From: Brevibacillus panacihumi W25
Lineage (GTDB): Bacteria; Bacillota; Bacilli; Brevibacillales; Brevibacillaceae
Assembly (NCBI RefSeq): GCF_000503775.1
Contig: NZ_KI629782.1
Span: 1,187,182 to 1,222,881, forward strand
Length of the DNA stretch: 35,700 nucleotides
Reading direction: 5' to 3'
A program made the position numbers and the translations under genes. Below are positions 24,294-31,960 of this stretch, piece by piece (positions within the stretch are counted from its first letter, which is position 1; every line of letters begins with the position of its first letter). A model generated the notes under the pieces. That model did no database searches, was not told the origin of the DNA, and was given only the letters and a program-made list of their open reading frames with translations.

Positions 24294-25954
24294 CGGATCA
24301 TCGTCCTCATGCCGCCACCTGCTGGGAATCCGCCCATTGGAACGCTGCCCATGCGCATATTGCCCTGAGTAGAACCGGAGCTGCCGCCTGCTGTCGGAAG
24401 GATGACGATTTGGTCGCCTTCAGACAAGCCCTCGACGATTTCGACGCGGCCGGAAGCAAAGTAACCGATTTTGACCGGCTGGAAGCGATACGGCAGGTTG
24501 CTACGGTTATCTGCGTTGCTTGCCTGTCTGCCCTCCTGCTGTTGTTGCTGGCTGTTTGGTTGGGTAGATGACGACTGCTTGCCTTGCCGCTCTGCTTGCT
24601 TTTGTTCGCCATTGCCCGTTCTGCTTTCGGCTGCGCCGCTTCTGTTCTCAGCAGAGCCGCTGGTATTCATCAGAAGGACCCCGTCTGTTCCATTGCGGCT
24701 TTGCAGGGCAGATGCTGGAATCACAAGCACATTGGTATGGCTGCCGATCTCGATGGTCACATTCATCGTCATCCCGATTTTCAGCAAGCCTTCCTTGTTA
24801 TCCACTGAGAGCAGGACATCGTAGGTCGTCACCCCTGAATTGGTGGTCGCCTCCGGGTACACCAGCTTGACGGAGCCATGAAACGTCTTGTCCGGATAGG
24901 TATTCGTGCTGAACGTTACAGAAAGCCCTTCTTTCACTTTTCCGATGTCGCTCTCGCTGATTTGTGCGAGCACTTCCAGATTGCCCGAATTGGAGTTGTC
25001 CATCACGATGACCTGGTTGGATGGGATTTCTCCGACGTTTCCATTTACCGCCACAATCACGCCGTCCATTGGCGCTTTCAAGGTGACGGCATTGAGCGCG
25101 GATTGGCTTGTCTGCAACTGGGCTTTTGCCTGCTCTACTGCTGCCCTGGCCGACAGGATGCTGGCAGAATCTGGACCCTTCTGAGCTTCTTCCAGATTTT
25201 CCAGAGCGGTTTGATACGCGGCTTGCGCTTGCTCGATCTTGTACGCCGACTGTCCTTCAGCCTGCTCCAATGCCAGTGTGGCGGTCTGGTAGTCGCGCTT
25301 CGCCTGTTCCAGCTCTGTCTGCGCCGTTTCATACTCTGTGCGAGAAATCGCTCCCGCATCAAACAGCGCCTTTTGCGATGAAAAATTCTTGTTGGCTTTG
25401 TCCAGATTTTCCTTGGCCTTGGCCTCTTCATTGCGCGCCTTTTCCAAATCAATCGTTTTGGTCGCCATCTCGAGCTCTGTTTTCGCCTGGTTGACGTTTG
25501 CCTGCAGCGTCCGCATCTCGCCCTCGGTTCTGCTCTTCAGCGCTTCTTCCAGCTTCGCCTGGGCTGACAGCAGGTTGGCTTCGGCATTGATCAGCTGCAT
25601 CCGCGCGACGGAATCATCCATGGTAGCCAGAACATCGCCTTTTTTCACCACATCTCCTACCTGGACATTGATCGAGGAGATGACGTCCTTGGCATTTTCC
25701 GCATCCGCGAAGGACAACGTGGATCTCTTGGAGGCCTGGACCGTACCCGACGCCATGACCGTCTCGGTAATATCCCCCCTCCCCACATTGACGACCGCGT
25801 AGGCTGCTTCTGCCTGGACGGGTGCCATGAGCATCTGGTAGCCGACTATTCCTCCGCCGCCCAGCAGCAGGACGGCCAGACCTGTAACCACGATTCGTTT
25901 TCTGTTCTTCCCTGCCTTGGAGAAGAAGCTTCGTTTCTTGCTTGTCTCATTCAC
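24290..25954 (-). CDS. Membrane-fusion (HlyD/MacA/YknX-type) adaptor protein
   Basis: A 554-residue adaptor. A cytoplasmic basic start and one membrane helix ([20 protein letters not shown]) lead into a lipoyl half-motif and a long alpha-helical hairpin (about residues 95-290, rich in Ala, Glu, Gln and Lys). The second lipoyl half ([19 protein letters not shown]) and a beta-barrel domain follow. A low-complexity Gln/Ser/Gly linker (about 430-490) and a Gly/Met-rich tail make it longer than usual. It bridges the MacB-like permease to the wall side. The start is GTG 25954, placed by GGGGGAG; the upstream in-frame ATG at 25990 has no ribosome site. A promoter with a response-regulator-like direct repeat lies upstream. 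Confidence 0.9.
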   Translation of the reverse strand: MNETSKKRSFFSKAGKNRKRIVVTGLAVLLLGGGGIVGYQMLMAPVQAEAAYAVVNVGRGDITETVMASGTVQASKRSTLSFADAENAKDVISSINVQVGDVVKKGDVLATMDDSVARMQLINAEANLLSAQAKLEEALKSRTEGEMRTLQANVNQAKTELEMATKTIDLEKARNEEAKAKENLDKANKNFSSQKALFDAGAISRTEYETAQTELEQAKRDYQTATLALEQAEGQSAYKIEQAQAAYQTALENLEEAQKGPDSASILSARAAVEQAKAQLQTSQSALNAVTLKAPMDGVIVAVNGNVGEIPSNQVIVMDNSNSGNLEVLAQISESDIGKVKEGLSVTFSTNTYPDKTFHGSVKLVYPEATTNSGVTTYDVLLSVDNKEGLLKIGMTMNVTIEIGSHTNVLVIPASALQSRNGTDGVLLMNTSGSAENRSGAAESRTGNGEQKQAERQGKQSSSTQPNSQQQQQEGRQASNADNRSNLPYRFQPVKIGYFASGRVEIVEGLSEGDQIVILPTAGGSSGSTQGNMRMGSVPMGGFPAGGGMRTMIR

Positions 25955-26012
25955 TTGGAGACTCCCCCCGCTATGTACAAAATCTTGCAAGTCTACTCCT
26001 GCCTTTGCCCCA

Positions 26013-26044
26013 CTATAAGGCGCTAATGAGTCAGCATTATGTCA
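26013..26044 (-). promoter_or_regulatory. Exporter promoter with response-regulator-type direct repeat
   Basis: Minus strand: TGACAT (26044-26039), 5 bases, TGACTC (26033-26028), 9 bases, then a -10-like TTATAG (26018-26013). The repeats recur every 11 bases, as expected for OmpR/PhoB-family regulators. The same pattern stands upstream of the adjacent response regulator gene (28244-28260), which suggests that protein activates both. Confidence 0.55.
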
Positions 26045-26056
26045 GATGAAGGCAAA

Positions 26057-26096
26057 GAAAAAGACGACCTTGCCCGTAGGCAATAGTCGTCTTTTA
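26057..26096 (-). terminator. Terminator of the two-component system operon
   Basis: AAAAAGACGAC pairs with GTCGTCTTTT, with an inner stem TTGCC-CGTA-GGCAA. On the minus strand it is followed by TTTTTCTTTG. It lies just past the kinase stop codon and separates that operon from the exporter operon. Confidence 0.85.
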
Positions 26097-26101
26097 CTCA
26101 C

Positions 26102-27511
26102 TTATTTTCGCAATACCAACAGGAATGTACTGCCCGCCTGCGAGCTTTCCTTCAGCGACAAATAACCGCCCAAAGCCTGGGCGATCATCCGGCTGAACGA
26201 TAAGCCCAATCCCAGGCCTCGGAGCATCTGCTTCTTTTCCTCTCCGCGATAATAGCGTTCAAAGATCAGCGATTGCTCTTCCGCCGGGATTCCGCAGCCG
26301 TTGTCCTGCACTTCGATGCAGATCTCGTCTTCGGTCTCGGACAGGCGCAGGACGATGCGACCTGCTGCCGGGATTGCCTGGGCAGCATTGTTCAGCAGAT
26401 TGTAGAGGATCTGCTGTACCCGCAGCGGATCGGTCAGTGCCATGACATCATGGTCCGGCTTCTCGATCTCGACAGTCAGATCCTCTCTTTCCATCGCAAT
26501 GTGCCACTGATGGGAGATTTCCACGATGAGCTCATTCATGTTTTGCTGTTCTTTGCGAATCCGAATATCGCCGACTGCAAAAGAGTTGAAATCCAGCAGG
26601 TCCTCTACCATTTTCTGCAGGCGCGAGGTCTCTTTGGAGCAAATTTCGAGGAACTCCTTGGCCTCCTCTCCGCTCACGATGTCGTCCTTCACCGCCTGGA
26701 TCAATCCGCTGATGGATGTCACGGGGGTTTTCAGCTCATGCGTCACCCCTGCAAGCAGCTCGGTTCGCATCATCTCCAATTGGCGCAGGCGATCCGCCAT
26801 TTCTTTAAAGGAATGATTCAATTCGTAGATCTCCTGCTCGGGCCGTTCCTTGTCGAGATGGATCTCATAATTGCCTGTAACGATTTGATTGGCCGCGACT
26901 GCTACGTCCTTGATCGGCTGAGACAGTTTTTTGGTCAGCAAATAGATGACCAGCCACCCCAGCAAGCCCAGACTGATCAGCATGATAAAAAGGAGCTGGA
27001 ACTGCGTGCTGCTGCGCATGATATCCTTGTCTGCCGTGAACAAAAGAACCCAGCCTGCGACCTGCTGGTTGACCTGAATCGTATGTTTGACAAAGAGGAC
27101 TTGCTCCCCGCGTGACAAGGTAATCTTCTTCGTATCCTGATTCTCTTCCAGCAGGGCGGGAAGCAATTGTCTCAGCTCTGCCGAAAAAGGGCCTGGTCCG
27201 TCAAGCAGCGGCTTTTTCTTCGCATCAACCACCAGCAGAATGGGCTTGTAGTCCAGGTGCAGGGATTTCTGCCTGCTGTCCAGGATGCGAAAGAGAAACG
27301 GAGCCATCCGGATCTGTCCATTGACGTCCACCACCCGCTCGGCAATTTCCGCCGCCATCAGCTTCATAATGTCCAAACGCTTCGTCGTCTCGCTATGTTG
27401 TATCCAATAACTGGAAGTCACCCCTACCACCAGCAGACCGACACATAATGTGAGCAGATAGCGCGTCGTCCAATAGCGAAACAGCGATGTTCTTCTATTC
27501 TTCTTATTCAT
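26102..27511 (-). CDS. Sensor histidine kinase
   Basis: A 469-residue membrane kinase: helix 1 near residues 18-38, an extracytoplasmic sensor of about 130 residues, helix 2 near 171-193, then HAMP. The HisKA dimerisation domain carries the phosphorylated His in GVTHELKTPVTS (about H258). The HATPase domain has N-box ILYNLLNNAAQAI, G1 VQDNGCGIP, F-box IFERYYRG and G2 GLGLGLSFSRMI. The sensor domain family is not recognised. The gene overlaps the response regulator by a few bases. ATG at 27511 is preferred; GTG at 27517 is also in frame. Position beside the MacB-like exporter suggests that it senses the compound exported or the envelope stress it causes. Confidence 0.92.
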   Translation of the reverse strand: MNKKNRRTSLFRYWTTRYLLTLCVGLLVVGVTSSYWIQHSETTKRLDIMKLMAAEIAERVVDVNGQIRMAPFLFRILDSRQKSLHLDYKPILLVVDAKKKPLLDGPGPFSAELRQLLPALLEENQDTKKITLSRGEQVLFVKHTIQVNQQVAGWVLLFTADKDIMRSSTQFQLLFIMLISLGLLGWLVIYLLTKKLSQPIKDVAVAANQIVTGNYEIHLDKERPEQEIYELNHSFKEMADRLRQLEMMRTELLAGVTHELKTPVTSISGLIQAVKDDIVSGEEAKEFLEICSKETSRLQKMVEDLLDFNSFAVGDIRIRKEQQNMNELIVEISHQWHIAMEREDLTVEIEKPDHDVMALTDPLRVQQILYNLLNNAAQAIPAAGRIVLRLSETEDEICIEVQDNGCGIPAEEQSLIFERYYRGEEKKQMLRGLGLGLSFSRMIAQALGGYLSLKESSQAGSTFLLVLRK

Positions 27512-28187
27512 AGACACTTAACTTGTACCCCAGTCCCCGATAGGTACGGATCTCCCCTTCTGCTGCCGGCCAGTGCTCCAGCGCCCGTCTGATCCGCTTG
27601 ATCGCCAGGTCGACAGCCCGATCGCTCCCCTCGTAATCCATGCCCCATACCTGATCGAGCAACTGCTCACGTGTAAATGCCTGATTTCTGTACTGGGCGA
27701 GAAATAAAAACAGCGACAAATCCTTCGGGGTAAACGAGATCTCGATGCCGTGCAGCATGACCGTACGCGCTTTGAAGTCTACCTTCAGACTGCCAAACTG
27801 CGTGACATGCTCCCCCTCCATAATCTGAGTGGATCGGCGAAGGACAGCCTGTACGCGCGCGACTACCTCGTCTGCGATAAACGGCTTCGTGATGTAATCA
27901 TCCGCCCCTTGGTGCAGCCCTGCCAGCTTGTTGTCGATCTGCCCCAAAGCGGTCAGCATGATCACGGGACATGAGCTTTTCGCCCGAATATACTCCAGAA
28001 TGCTCCATCCGCTGCGGCCAGGGAGCATGACATCTAATAGAACCAGTGCTGGATTGCACGTATCGAATTTTTGTTGTGCTTCATCCCCCGTGAAGGCTTG
28101 TACGACCTGAAAATGATGCTTTTCCAGATACGCCTTCAACACCCGGGAGATCGGCAATTCGTCTTCCACTACCAGGATGTTTTTCAT
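27504..28187 (-). CDS. OmpR/PhoB-family response regulator
   Basis: A 227-residue regulator. The receiver domain (MKNILVVEDELPISRVLKAY start; phospho-acceptor Asp in LVLLDVMLPGRSG; Lys in YITKPF) is joined to a winged-helix DNA-binding domain (LTPKDLSLF-like FTPKDLSLFLFL, EQLLDQVWGMDYEGSDRAVDL with recognition helix, RTYRGLGYKL end). ATG at 28187 gives the canonical receiver N-terminus with AAGGGA upstream; a frame to 28250 exists but crosses the regulatory repeat. It is co-transcribed with the kinase. A GACAT-N5-TGAC direct repeat upstream of its own gene and of the exporter suggests autoregulation and exporter control. Confidence 0.92.
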   Translation of the reverse strand: MKNILVVEDELPISRVLKAYLEKHHFQVVQAFTGDEAQQKFDTCNPALVLLDVMLPGRSGWSILEYIRAKSSCPVIMLTALGQIDNKLAGLHQGADDYITKPFIADEVVARVQAVLRRSTQIMEGEHVTQFGSLKVDFKARTVMLHGIEISFTPKDLSLFLFLAQYRNQAFTREQLLDQVWGMDYEGSDRAVDLAIKRIRRALEHWPAAEGEIRTYRGLGYKLSVYE

Positions 28188-28243
28188 CCCTCTCATTCCC
28201 TTCTGACGCCTCTGATCTCTACTCTCTAGGGTATGGGAAAATG

Positions 28244-28260
28244 ATGTCAACCAGATGTCT
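28244..28260 (-). promoter_or_regulatory. Direct repeat upstream of the response regulator gene
   Basis: Minus strand: AGACAT (28260-28255), 5 bases, TGACAT (28249-28244). Spacing and sequence match the exporter site at 26028-26044. The second repeat is also the -35-like TTGACA; a weak -10 follows. Probable binding site of the neighbouring regulator. Confidence 0.5.
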
Positions 28261-28265
28261 AAAAA

Positions 28266-28297
28266 GGAAGGCTGCCTGAAAAATCAAGCAGCCATCA
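28266..28297 (-). other. Hairpin in the upstream region of the two-component system
   Basis: GGCTGC and GCAGCC (about 28270-28293), helped by CTG/CAA pairs, enclose AAAAAT. On the minus strand the stem is followed by TTCCTTTTTAG, resembling a terminator. No minus-strand gene lies just upstream, so it may insulate the operon or end an unseen transcript. Confidence 0.4.
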
Positions 28298-28312
28298 TCC
28301 AGGGGGGAGTAC

Positions 28313-28414
28313 GTGAAGAAGCAATACTCTCCAGACGTCAGAATGCTTGTCCAAGGTTTCACAGATCACCGGACTCGCGAATATCGTACTAGCAAATTAG
28401 GAACGTTCGCCTAA
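28313..28414 (+). CDS. Candidate small ORF, 33 residues
   Basis: A GTG start with GGGGGG five to ten bases upstream opens a 33-codon frame starting VKKQYSPDVRMLVQGF and ending SKLGTFA. The composition (many charged and aromatic residues, mixed codons) looks protein-like, but the length alone could arise by chance. It could be a leader peptide or a remnant. The rest of 28188-28656 shows only the repeat and hairpins listed, a stem-rich GC stretch near 28405-28500, and the promoter at 28559-28587. Confidence 0.3.
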   Translation: MKKQYSPDVRMLVQGFTDHRTREYRTSKLGTFA

Positions 28415-28558
28415 GAATGGCGAGAAATATCTCCGCTCCATTCCTGGGACCGTTAGGCTTTTGGACGGGTGTGGCGGGTAGGGATCGCTTGGAGTGGATC
28501 ATCTGGCCAGTAGTGCTTGGGACTAAAATATTTTATCAAAGCAAGAATAGTAATTCGT

Positions 28559-28602
28559 TTGTTTATAACGACAAATTCAGGTAAAATATAACGAATTTTA
28601 CC
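28559..28602 (+). promoter_or_regulatory. Promoter with overlapping operator, split sigma factor cluster
   Basis: TTGTTT (28559-28564), 17 bases, TAAAAT (28582-28587). The -10 lies in one arm of a perfect 8-bp inverted repeat, GGTAAAAT (28580-28587) and ATTTTACC (28595-28602), which may be an operator. It is about 65 bases upstream of the ATG at 28657. Confidence 0.55.
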
Positions 28603-28656
28603 ATTAATATGTTGTACTTTCCTCTTTAACTTTACCTAGTTATTGGGGTGATAATT

Positions 28657-29048
28657 ATGAGCGACGAATTAAAAAAGGAAGCTTGCAGAATAGTTTTAAA
28701 AAGAATTGCATGGCGGTTACAGTATCAGGTTAAAAAATCTCAAATCGAGAAATGCCATTAAATGAAGATGTATGGGGAAAGGATGTTATGGTTGCAGTAG
28801 ATTCAGAATTATTTGTGGAGGAACTTCTTCAGAGTCTTCCAGATAAAGCACGCTTCATTATTCAAAAGGTTGTAATTGAGGGAATACCTGAAAAAGAGGT
28901 GGCCAAACAACTAAACCTCTCACAACAACGAGTTAACGCTTATAAACAAAAGACCTTAAAAATGCTCAAAGAAAAATTGATAATCAACACTGGGAGGAGA
29001 AATTATGAGTCGTACTCACACCCAACCAAAAAAGTATCCATTCGGTAA
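28657..29048 (+). pseudogene. SigO-like sigma factor (region 4), frameshifted at an A-run
   Basis: Two frames together make one protein of about 130 residues. The first frame starts at ATG 28657 behind GGGGTGATAATT and stops at 28759-28761 after 34 codons. The second is open from a TAA at 28731 through ATG 28752 to 29048. Joining them by a -1 shift in A6 (28732-28737) gives a continuous sequence. The C-terminal part is a sigma-70 region 4 helix-turn-helix: LPDKARFIIQKVVIEG, then EKEVAKQLNLSQQRVNAYKQKTLKMLKEKL. The gene precedes an RsoA-like gene in the order of B. subtilis sigO-rsoA, where SigO supplies region 4 and RsoA region 2. The shift may be a mutation, a sequencing error, or slippage on the A-run; translation from 28752 alone is also possible. 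Confidence 0.65.
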
Positions 29049-29217
29049 ACTACTGAAGCTTGCAGAAATGGGTGACCAACATGCAATGGAACAAATTCTT
29101 AAGATATTTGAAAGTGATATGGAGCAGTTAGCAAGCTTTATAAGAATGCCACGCGAAGAGAGCCTGCAGCAAATAAAAGTCGATTTCATTGAGGAGATAA
29201 TGAGTGGAAAAGTATAA
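29005..29217 (+). CDS. RsoA-like co-sigma factor (HTH_16-type, region 2)
   Basis: A 70-residue protein. The stretch FGKLLKLAEMGDQHAMEQIL, then KIFESDMEQLA and DFIEEIMSG, resembles the short helix-turn-helix proteins (HTH_16) that include RsoA and sigma-like proteins of conjugative elements. In B. subtilis RsoA joins SigO to form a working two-part sigma factor. The ATG follows GGGAGGAGAAATT and overlaps the end of the SigO-like frame by 44 bases, so the two are translated together. If the SigO-like gene is dead, this one is an orphan. The family call rests on pattern resemblance only. Confidence 0.6.
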   Translation: MSRTHTQPKKYPFGKLLKLAEMGDQHAMEQILKIFESDMEQLASFIRMPREESLQQIKVDFIEEIMSGKV

Positions 29218-29234
29218 AAAAACCAGGGGGGTAT

Positions 29235-29423
29235 ATGGATTTAGATATCCTAACCGTTATCGCTATATTGCTTGCAGTCCTCGTCTTACTAGTTTTATAC
29301 AAAAGTATTGATCTAACCATCAAGATAAGAAACATTATAAACGTACACTTGAAAGCCAGAAAAATCGGCAAACAAAGTGAAGAAACGAAATCAAAACAAG
29401 ACACAGATGGAAAATATGGATGA
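29235..29423 (+). CDS. Small single-span membrane protein, 62 residues
   Basis: One N-terminal membrane helix (ILTVIAILLAVLVLLVLY) is followed by a basic, polar tail. GGGGGG lies close before the ATG. It starts 17 bases after the RsoA-like gene and ends overlapping the next, broken gene. In B. subtilis a small protein gene, yvrJ, follows sigO-rsoA; this protein is in a comparable place but is not recognisably YvrJ. Function unknown. Confidence 0.55.
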   Translation: MDLDILTVIAILLAVLVLLVLYKSIDLTIKIRNIINVHLKARKIGKQSEETKSKQDTDGKYG

Positions 29424-29613
29424 AAAAACGGTATTTAATGTGATTTTTGCAAATTAAGTGTTGAAAACAAAGGGACGAACGGTAGTTTGGACGTTGAAGT
29501 CGATTACGCGTACAGCTTAACTAAAACTGATTTACCTTTGAACAAAAATAATCGGTACTAATCCATATCCAGTAGTTGAGGATGCTACTGAATCTTTGGC
29601 TCTAAGTCTGTAA
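29416..29613 (+). pseudogene. Decayed small gene with two frameshifts
   Basis: Three coding-like pieces follow one another in changing frames. They are MDEKTVFNVIFA from 29416 to the TAA at 29455; LSVENKGTNGSLDVEVDYAY and LTKTDLPLN up to the TAA at about 29560; then IIGTNPYPVVEDATESLALS to the TAA at 29611. One missing A near 29451-29453 and one extra A in the run near 29545 would restore a protein of about 65 residues. No family is recognised. Decay or sequence errors are both possible. Confidence 0.45.
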
Positions 29614-29748
29614 AATATTTTATGTTAATTTTATTGAAAACGTGTCATCGATGCACTTGAATAATCAAGGTACGGAAAGAACTTTTTTTGCGAGGGTCAA
29701 GTATTAACGTCTAGCATGAAAATTAATATGAGAGGAGTTGATAAATTC

Positions 29749-29862
29749 ATGGCGGAAATACTACTATTGGTAAGCAGTGGAACTCTTTTAATCATTTTTG
29801 GAAGCCAACAAATGATTACCAATTATCTCATTCGATTAAAAAATAACCTTGTTGACAAATAA
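29749..29862 (+). CDS. Small membrane peptide, 37 residues
   Basis: A 37-residue frame with one hydrophobic helix (EILLLVSSGTLLIIFG) and a basic end (RLKNNLVDK). AGAGGAG lies 11 bases before the ATG. It could be a target of the split sigma factor next door, or a small toxin-like or holin-like peptide. Weak evidence: length, helix and ribosome site only. Confidence 0.45.
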   Translation: MAEILLLVSSGTLLIIFGSQQMITNYLIRLKNNLVDK

Positions 29863-29908
29863 ACAGGCGGATGAAAGTAAAGATATTAAAAGAAAATGCA
29901 TTTCGACA

Positions 29909-29951
29909 AACTCCTCCATGAAGAACGATTTATCGCTTTCATGGGGGAGTT
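29909..29951. terminator. Long hairpin ending the small-gene cluster
   Basis: AACTCCTCCATGAA (29909-29922) pairs with TTCATGGGGGAGTT (29938-29951) over 14 bp with one G-T pair. The T-run on the plus strand is delayed and broken. Probable terminator. The stretch 29952-30205 otherwise holds only an inverted repeat at 30043-30092 and AT-rich sequence. Confidence 0.5.
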
Positions 29952-30042
29952 ATACGCTCTTTCTCTTTTTATTTTAAGAGAACTTTCTTAATAAACAAAT
30001 TTTGGATATATATTTGGAGCCTATATCAAATGATAATATAAT

Positions 30043-30092
30043 CACTGATAGAATCACTACTCGAAGATGAGGATTCTGTTTCGTTATCAGTG
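30043..30092. repeat. Two-part inverted repeat
   Basis: CACTGATA (30043-30050) plus GAATC (30051-30055) are mirrored by GATTC (30072-30076) and TATCAGTG (30085-30092). Two stems would stack around an asymmetric bulge. No T-run follows. Function unknown. Confidence 0.45.
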
Positions 30093-30205
30093 TAGTCTTC
30101 CACTTAACCGCCATCCCGTCGACCTTTTTTATTCACTTTTAACAATGCTTACAGTTGTACTTGTGCTTAACTTTTAAAATGGTTAAAAATTTGATATCAA
30201 ATGAG

Positions 30206-30370
30206 TCATCGATATTTATTCTCAATACCAAACACTTCATTAATGTCAAGCGGATTATATAAATTGCAATTATTGCCTAATTTGTATTTTTTTGTTATGG
30301 TGTAATTACCCCTTCTAACTATCAGATAGGAGCCATTCCTGTAATGAATGAATTTGGGGTTTGAATAAAA
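30206..30370 (-). pseudogene. C-terminal gene remnant cut by the IS110 element
   Basis: On the minus strand about 52 codons read as a plausible protein end: NPKFIHYRNGSYLIVRRGNY, then TITKKYKLGNNCNLYNPLD and INEVFGIENKYR before the TGA. Upstream of about 30370 the frame runs into sequence that belongs to the insertion element, where the composition changes. The N-terminal part is missing. Family not recognised. The inner boundary is approximate. Confidence 0.45.
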
Positions 30371-30439
30371 AAAGCACCTTCTGTAAACTGGGAAACGTTC
30401 CGTCCAAAGAACAATTACCCGTACAGGAGGTACTCCACA

Positions 30440-31735
30440 ATGAAGTATAAGCAATCGAAAAAGCAGAATCAACGTATTCAACAAATTACCGAATTAACCC
30501 TTGTTGTCGGTGCAGATATTGCCAAGAAAACGCATGTTGCCAGAGCTGTCGATTTCCGCGGAATCGAGATTGGTAAGGACTGTGTGTTCGGCAATGACCA
30601 TTCTGGCCTGACGAAACTCGTTTCGTGGATGAAGGAGCTTCAGCGGCAATACGCCAAGACGGATATCATCTTGGGCATTGAGCCAACCGGACACTACTGG
30701 TTTCCACTGGCCGAATTTCTGCATCGAGAAAACATCAAAGTCGTTATCGTGAATCCTCATCACGTCAATAAAAGCAAAGAACTTGAAGACAATTCACCGA
30801 CGAAGAATGATTACAAGGATGCTAGGTTAATCGCTGATTTAGTTCGCAATGGCAAGTACAGCGAGCCCAAATTGCCTACGAGCGTTTATGCCGATCTTCG
30901 TATTCTCATGAACCTTCGAGAGAAGGTGATGGTGAACTTCGGTCAAGTCCAACGGCGTATCCAGAACTGGCTTGATCGCTTCTTTCCGGAGTACAGCCTT
31001 GTGTTTAAAGATTGGGAAGGAAAGGCCTCGCTCATCACGCTTCGTGAATTTCCGACGCCACAGGAGATTGTATCGCTTGGCGCGAGTACAATCGTGAACC
31101 GATGGAAGGAAGACGTGAAGCGAGCGGTTGGCTCCAAACGTGCAGCGCAACTCCTACAAGCTGCCACAAACTCAATTGGACTTACCGAAGGGCTGACGGC
31201 GGCGAAAATCGAGCTCAAGGCCTTACTGGAACAATATGAACTATTCTCAAGGCAACTTGAAGAAATCATGGCGCAAGTGGAAGCATTGCTTGCACAAATT
31301 CCAGGTACAAATGAAATGCTGACAGTACCAGGAATCGGCGTTGTTACGCTGGCGGGCTTCTTGGCTGAAGTTGGTGATCTTAGCGGTTATGACCATGGGC
31401 AGCAGATCATCCGTCTTGCTGGATTTAACCTCAAAGAGAACAGTTCCGGCAAGAAGAAGGGCAAGTCCACGATTACCAAGCGTGGACGATCCCGACTAAG
31501 AGCCTTGCTATTTCGGGCGATGATGCCGATGGTCGCCAAAAACGCCGAATTCAAGGCGTTGCACCATTACTTTACGAAGCGAAGTCATAATCCGCTCAAG
31601 AAGAAGCAGTCTATAGTGGCACTCTGCGGGAAGCTCATTCGCGTACTGTACACACTAGGCACGAAGTGCATTCCGTACAATGCGTCCGACGTATTAGGAC
31701 CTGTACGCCAGTCCCAAATACAGATGGTAGCTTAA
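30440..31735 (+). CDS. IS110-family transposase (DEDD recombinase)
   Basis: A complete 431-residue transposase. The N-terminal RuvC-like DEDD domain shows VVGADIAKKTHVARAVD (first Asp), GIEPTGHYWFPL (Glu) and NDYKDARLIADLV (Asp residues). A central helical region leads to the C-terminal Transposase_20 domain (MLTVPGIGVVTLAGFLAEVG, IIRLAGFNLKENSSGKKKG, TKRGRSRLRALLFRAMMPM) with the serine expected to act in catalysis. ATG follows AGGAGGTACTCCACA. Codon use is more GC-rich than the surrounding island. It appears intact and may be active. Recombinases of this family work with an RNA encoded in the element. Confidence 0.93.
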   Translation: MKYKQSKKQNQRIQQITELTLVVGADIAKKTHVARAVDFRGIEIGKDCVFGNDHSGLTKLVSWMKELQRQYAKTDIILGIEPTGHYWFPLAEFLHRENIKVVIVNPHHVNKSKELEDNSPTKNDYKDARLIADLVRNGKYSEPKLPTSVYADLRILMNLREKVMVNFGQVQRRIQNWLDRFFPEYSLVFKDWEGKASLITLREFPTPQEIVSLGASTIVNRWKEDVKRAVGSKRAAQLLQAATNSIGLTEGLTAAKIELKALLEQYELFSRQLEEIMAQVEALLAQIPGTNEMLTVPGIGVVTLAGFLAEVGDLSGYDHGQQIIRLAGFNLKENSSGKKKGKSTITKRGRSRLRALLFRAMMPMVAKNAEFKALHHYFTKRSHNPLKKKQSIVALCGKLIRVLYTLGTKCIPYNASDVLGPVRQSQIQMVA

Positions 31736-31739
31736 ATTC

Positions 31740-31945
31740 AAACGATATTCTCGTTTCTCACAAGAGCTTGGAAGTAAACCAATGACAACAGAAGCACGGA
31801 GCAGCCGCAGGATCTATTCCGTAAGGGCAACGACCCAGTAAAGGAGCAAGAAGCGGCGTCCACACCTTGAGAGGCAGAACGAAGGAATGTAAGGGCGAAG
31901 ACCCAGCGTGACATGGGAGGGTAAGCCGTCAGGGGAATGGAGTGG
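31740..31945 (+). ncRNA. Candidate IS110/IS1111 guide (bridge) RNA region
   Basis: The non-coding tail after the transposase contains two near-identical 18-base motifs. GTAAGGGCAACGACCCAG (31821-31838) and GTAAGGGCGAAGACCCAG (31889-31906) agree at 16 of 18 positions and start 68 bases apart. Each folds as a small GGG/CCC hairpin. A GTAAGCC variant follows at 31921. No reading frame uses the region. Length, place and repeated loop architecture fit a bridge RNA with two similar loops; which bases would be guides is not determined. Confidence 0.5.
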
Positions 31946-31960
31946 ATATCCAAATGTGCG

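Larger units (their letters stand above)
30371..31960 (+). mobile_element. IS110-family insertion sequence (approximate ends)
   Basis: The element consists of one DEDD transposase gene (30440-31735), a short left flank and a long, structured right flank of about 230 bases. It has no obvious terminal inverted repeats, as is normal for the IS110 family. A long non-coding right end is a mark of the IS1111 group, whose guide (bridge/seek) RNA lies there. The ends are estimated from where flanking gene remnants and base composition resume; they are not fixed by a target-site comparison. Confidence 0.6.

Noticed and set aside
28405..28500. GC-rich stem-forming stretch, considered as a third copy of the structured RNA
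   Set aside because: It has hairpins such as TCGCC/GGCGA but none of the shared blocks (AAAAGYAGCC, CAGGGTTG, CCTCG).
30206..30484. Whole 92-codon minus-strand frame as an intact gene
   Set aside because: Its first 40 codons lie in the left flank and start of the IS110 transposase gene; only the last 50 or so look coding.
31821..31906. Repeated 18-base motif as the start of a CRISPR array
   Set aside because: Only two copies, imperfect, each a hairpin, next to a transposase and with no cas genes.
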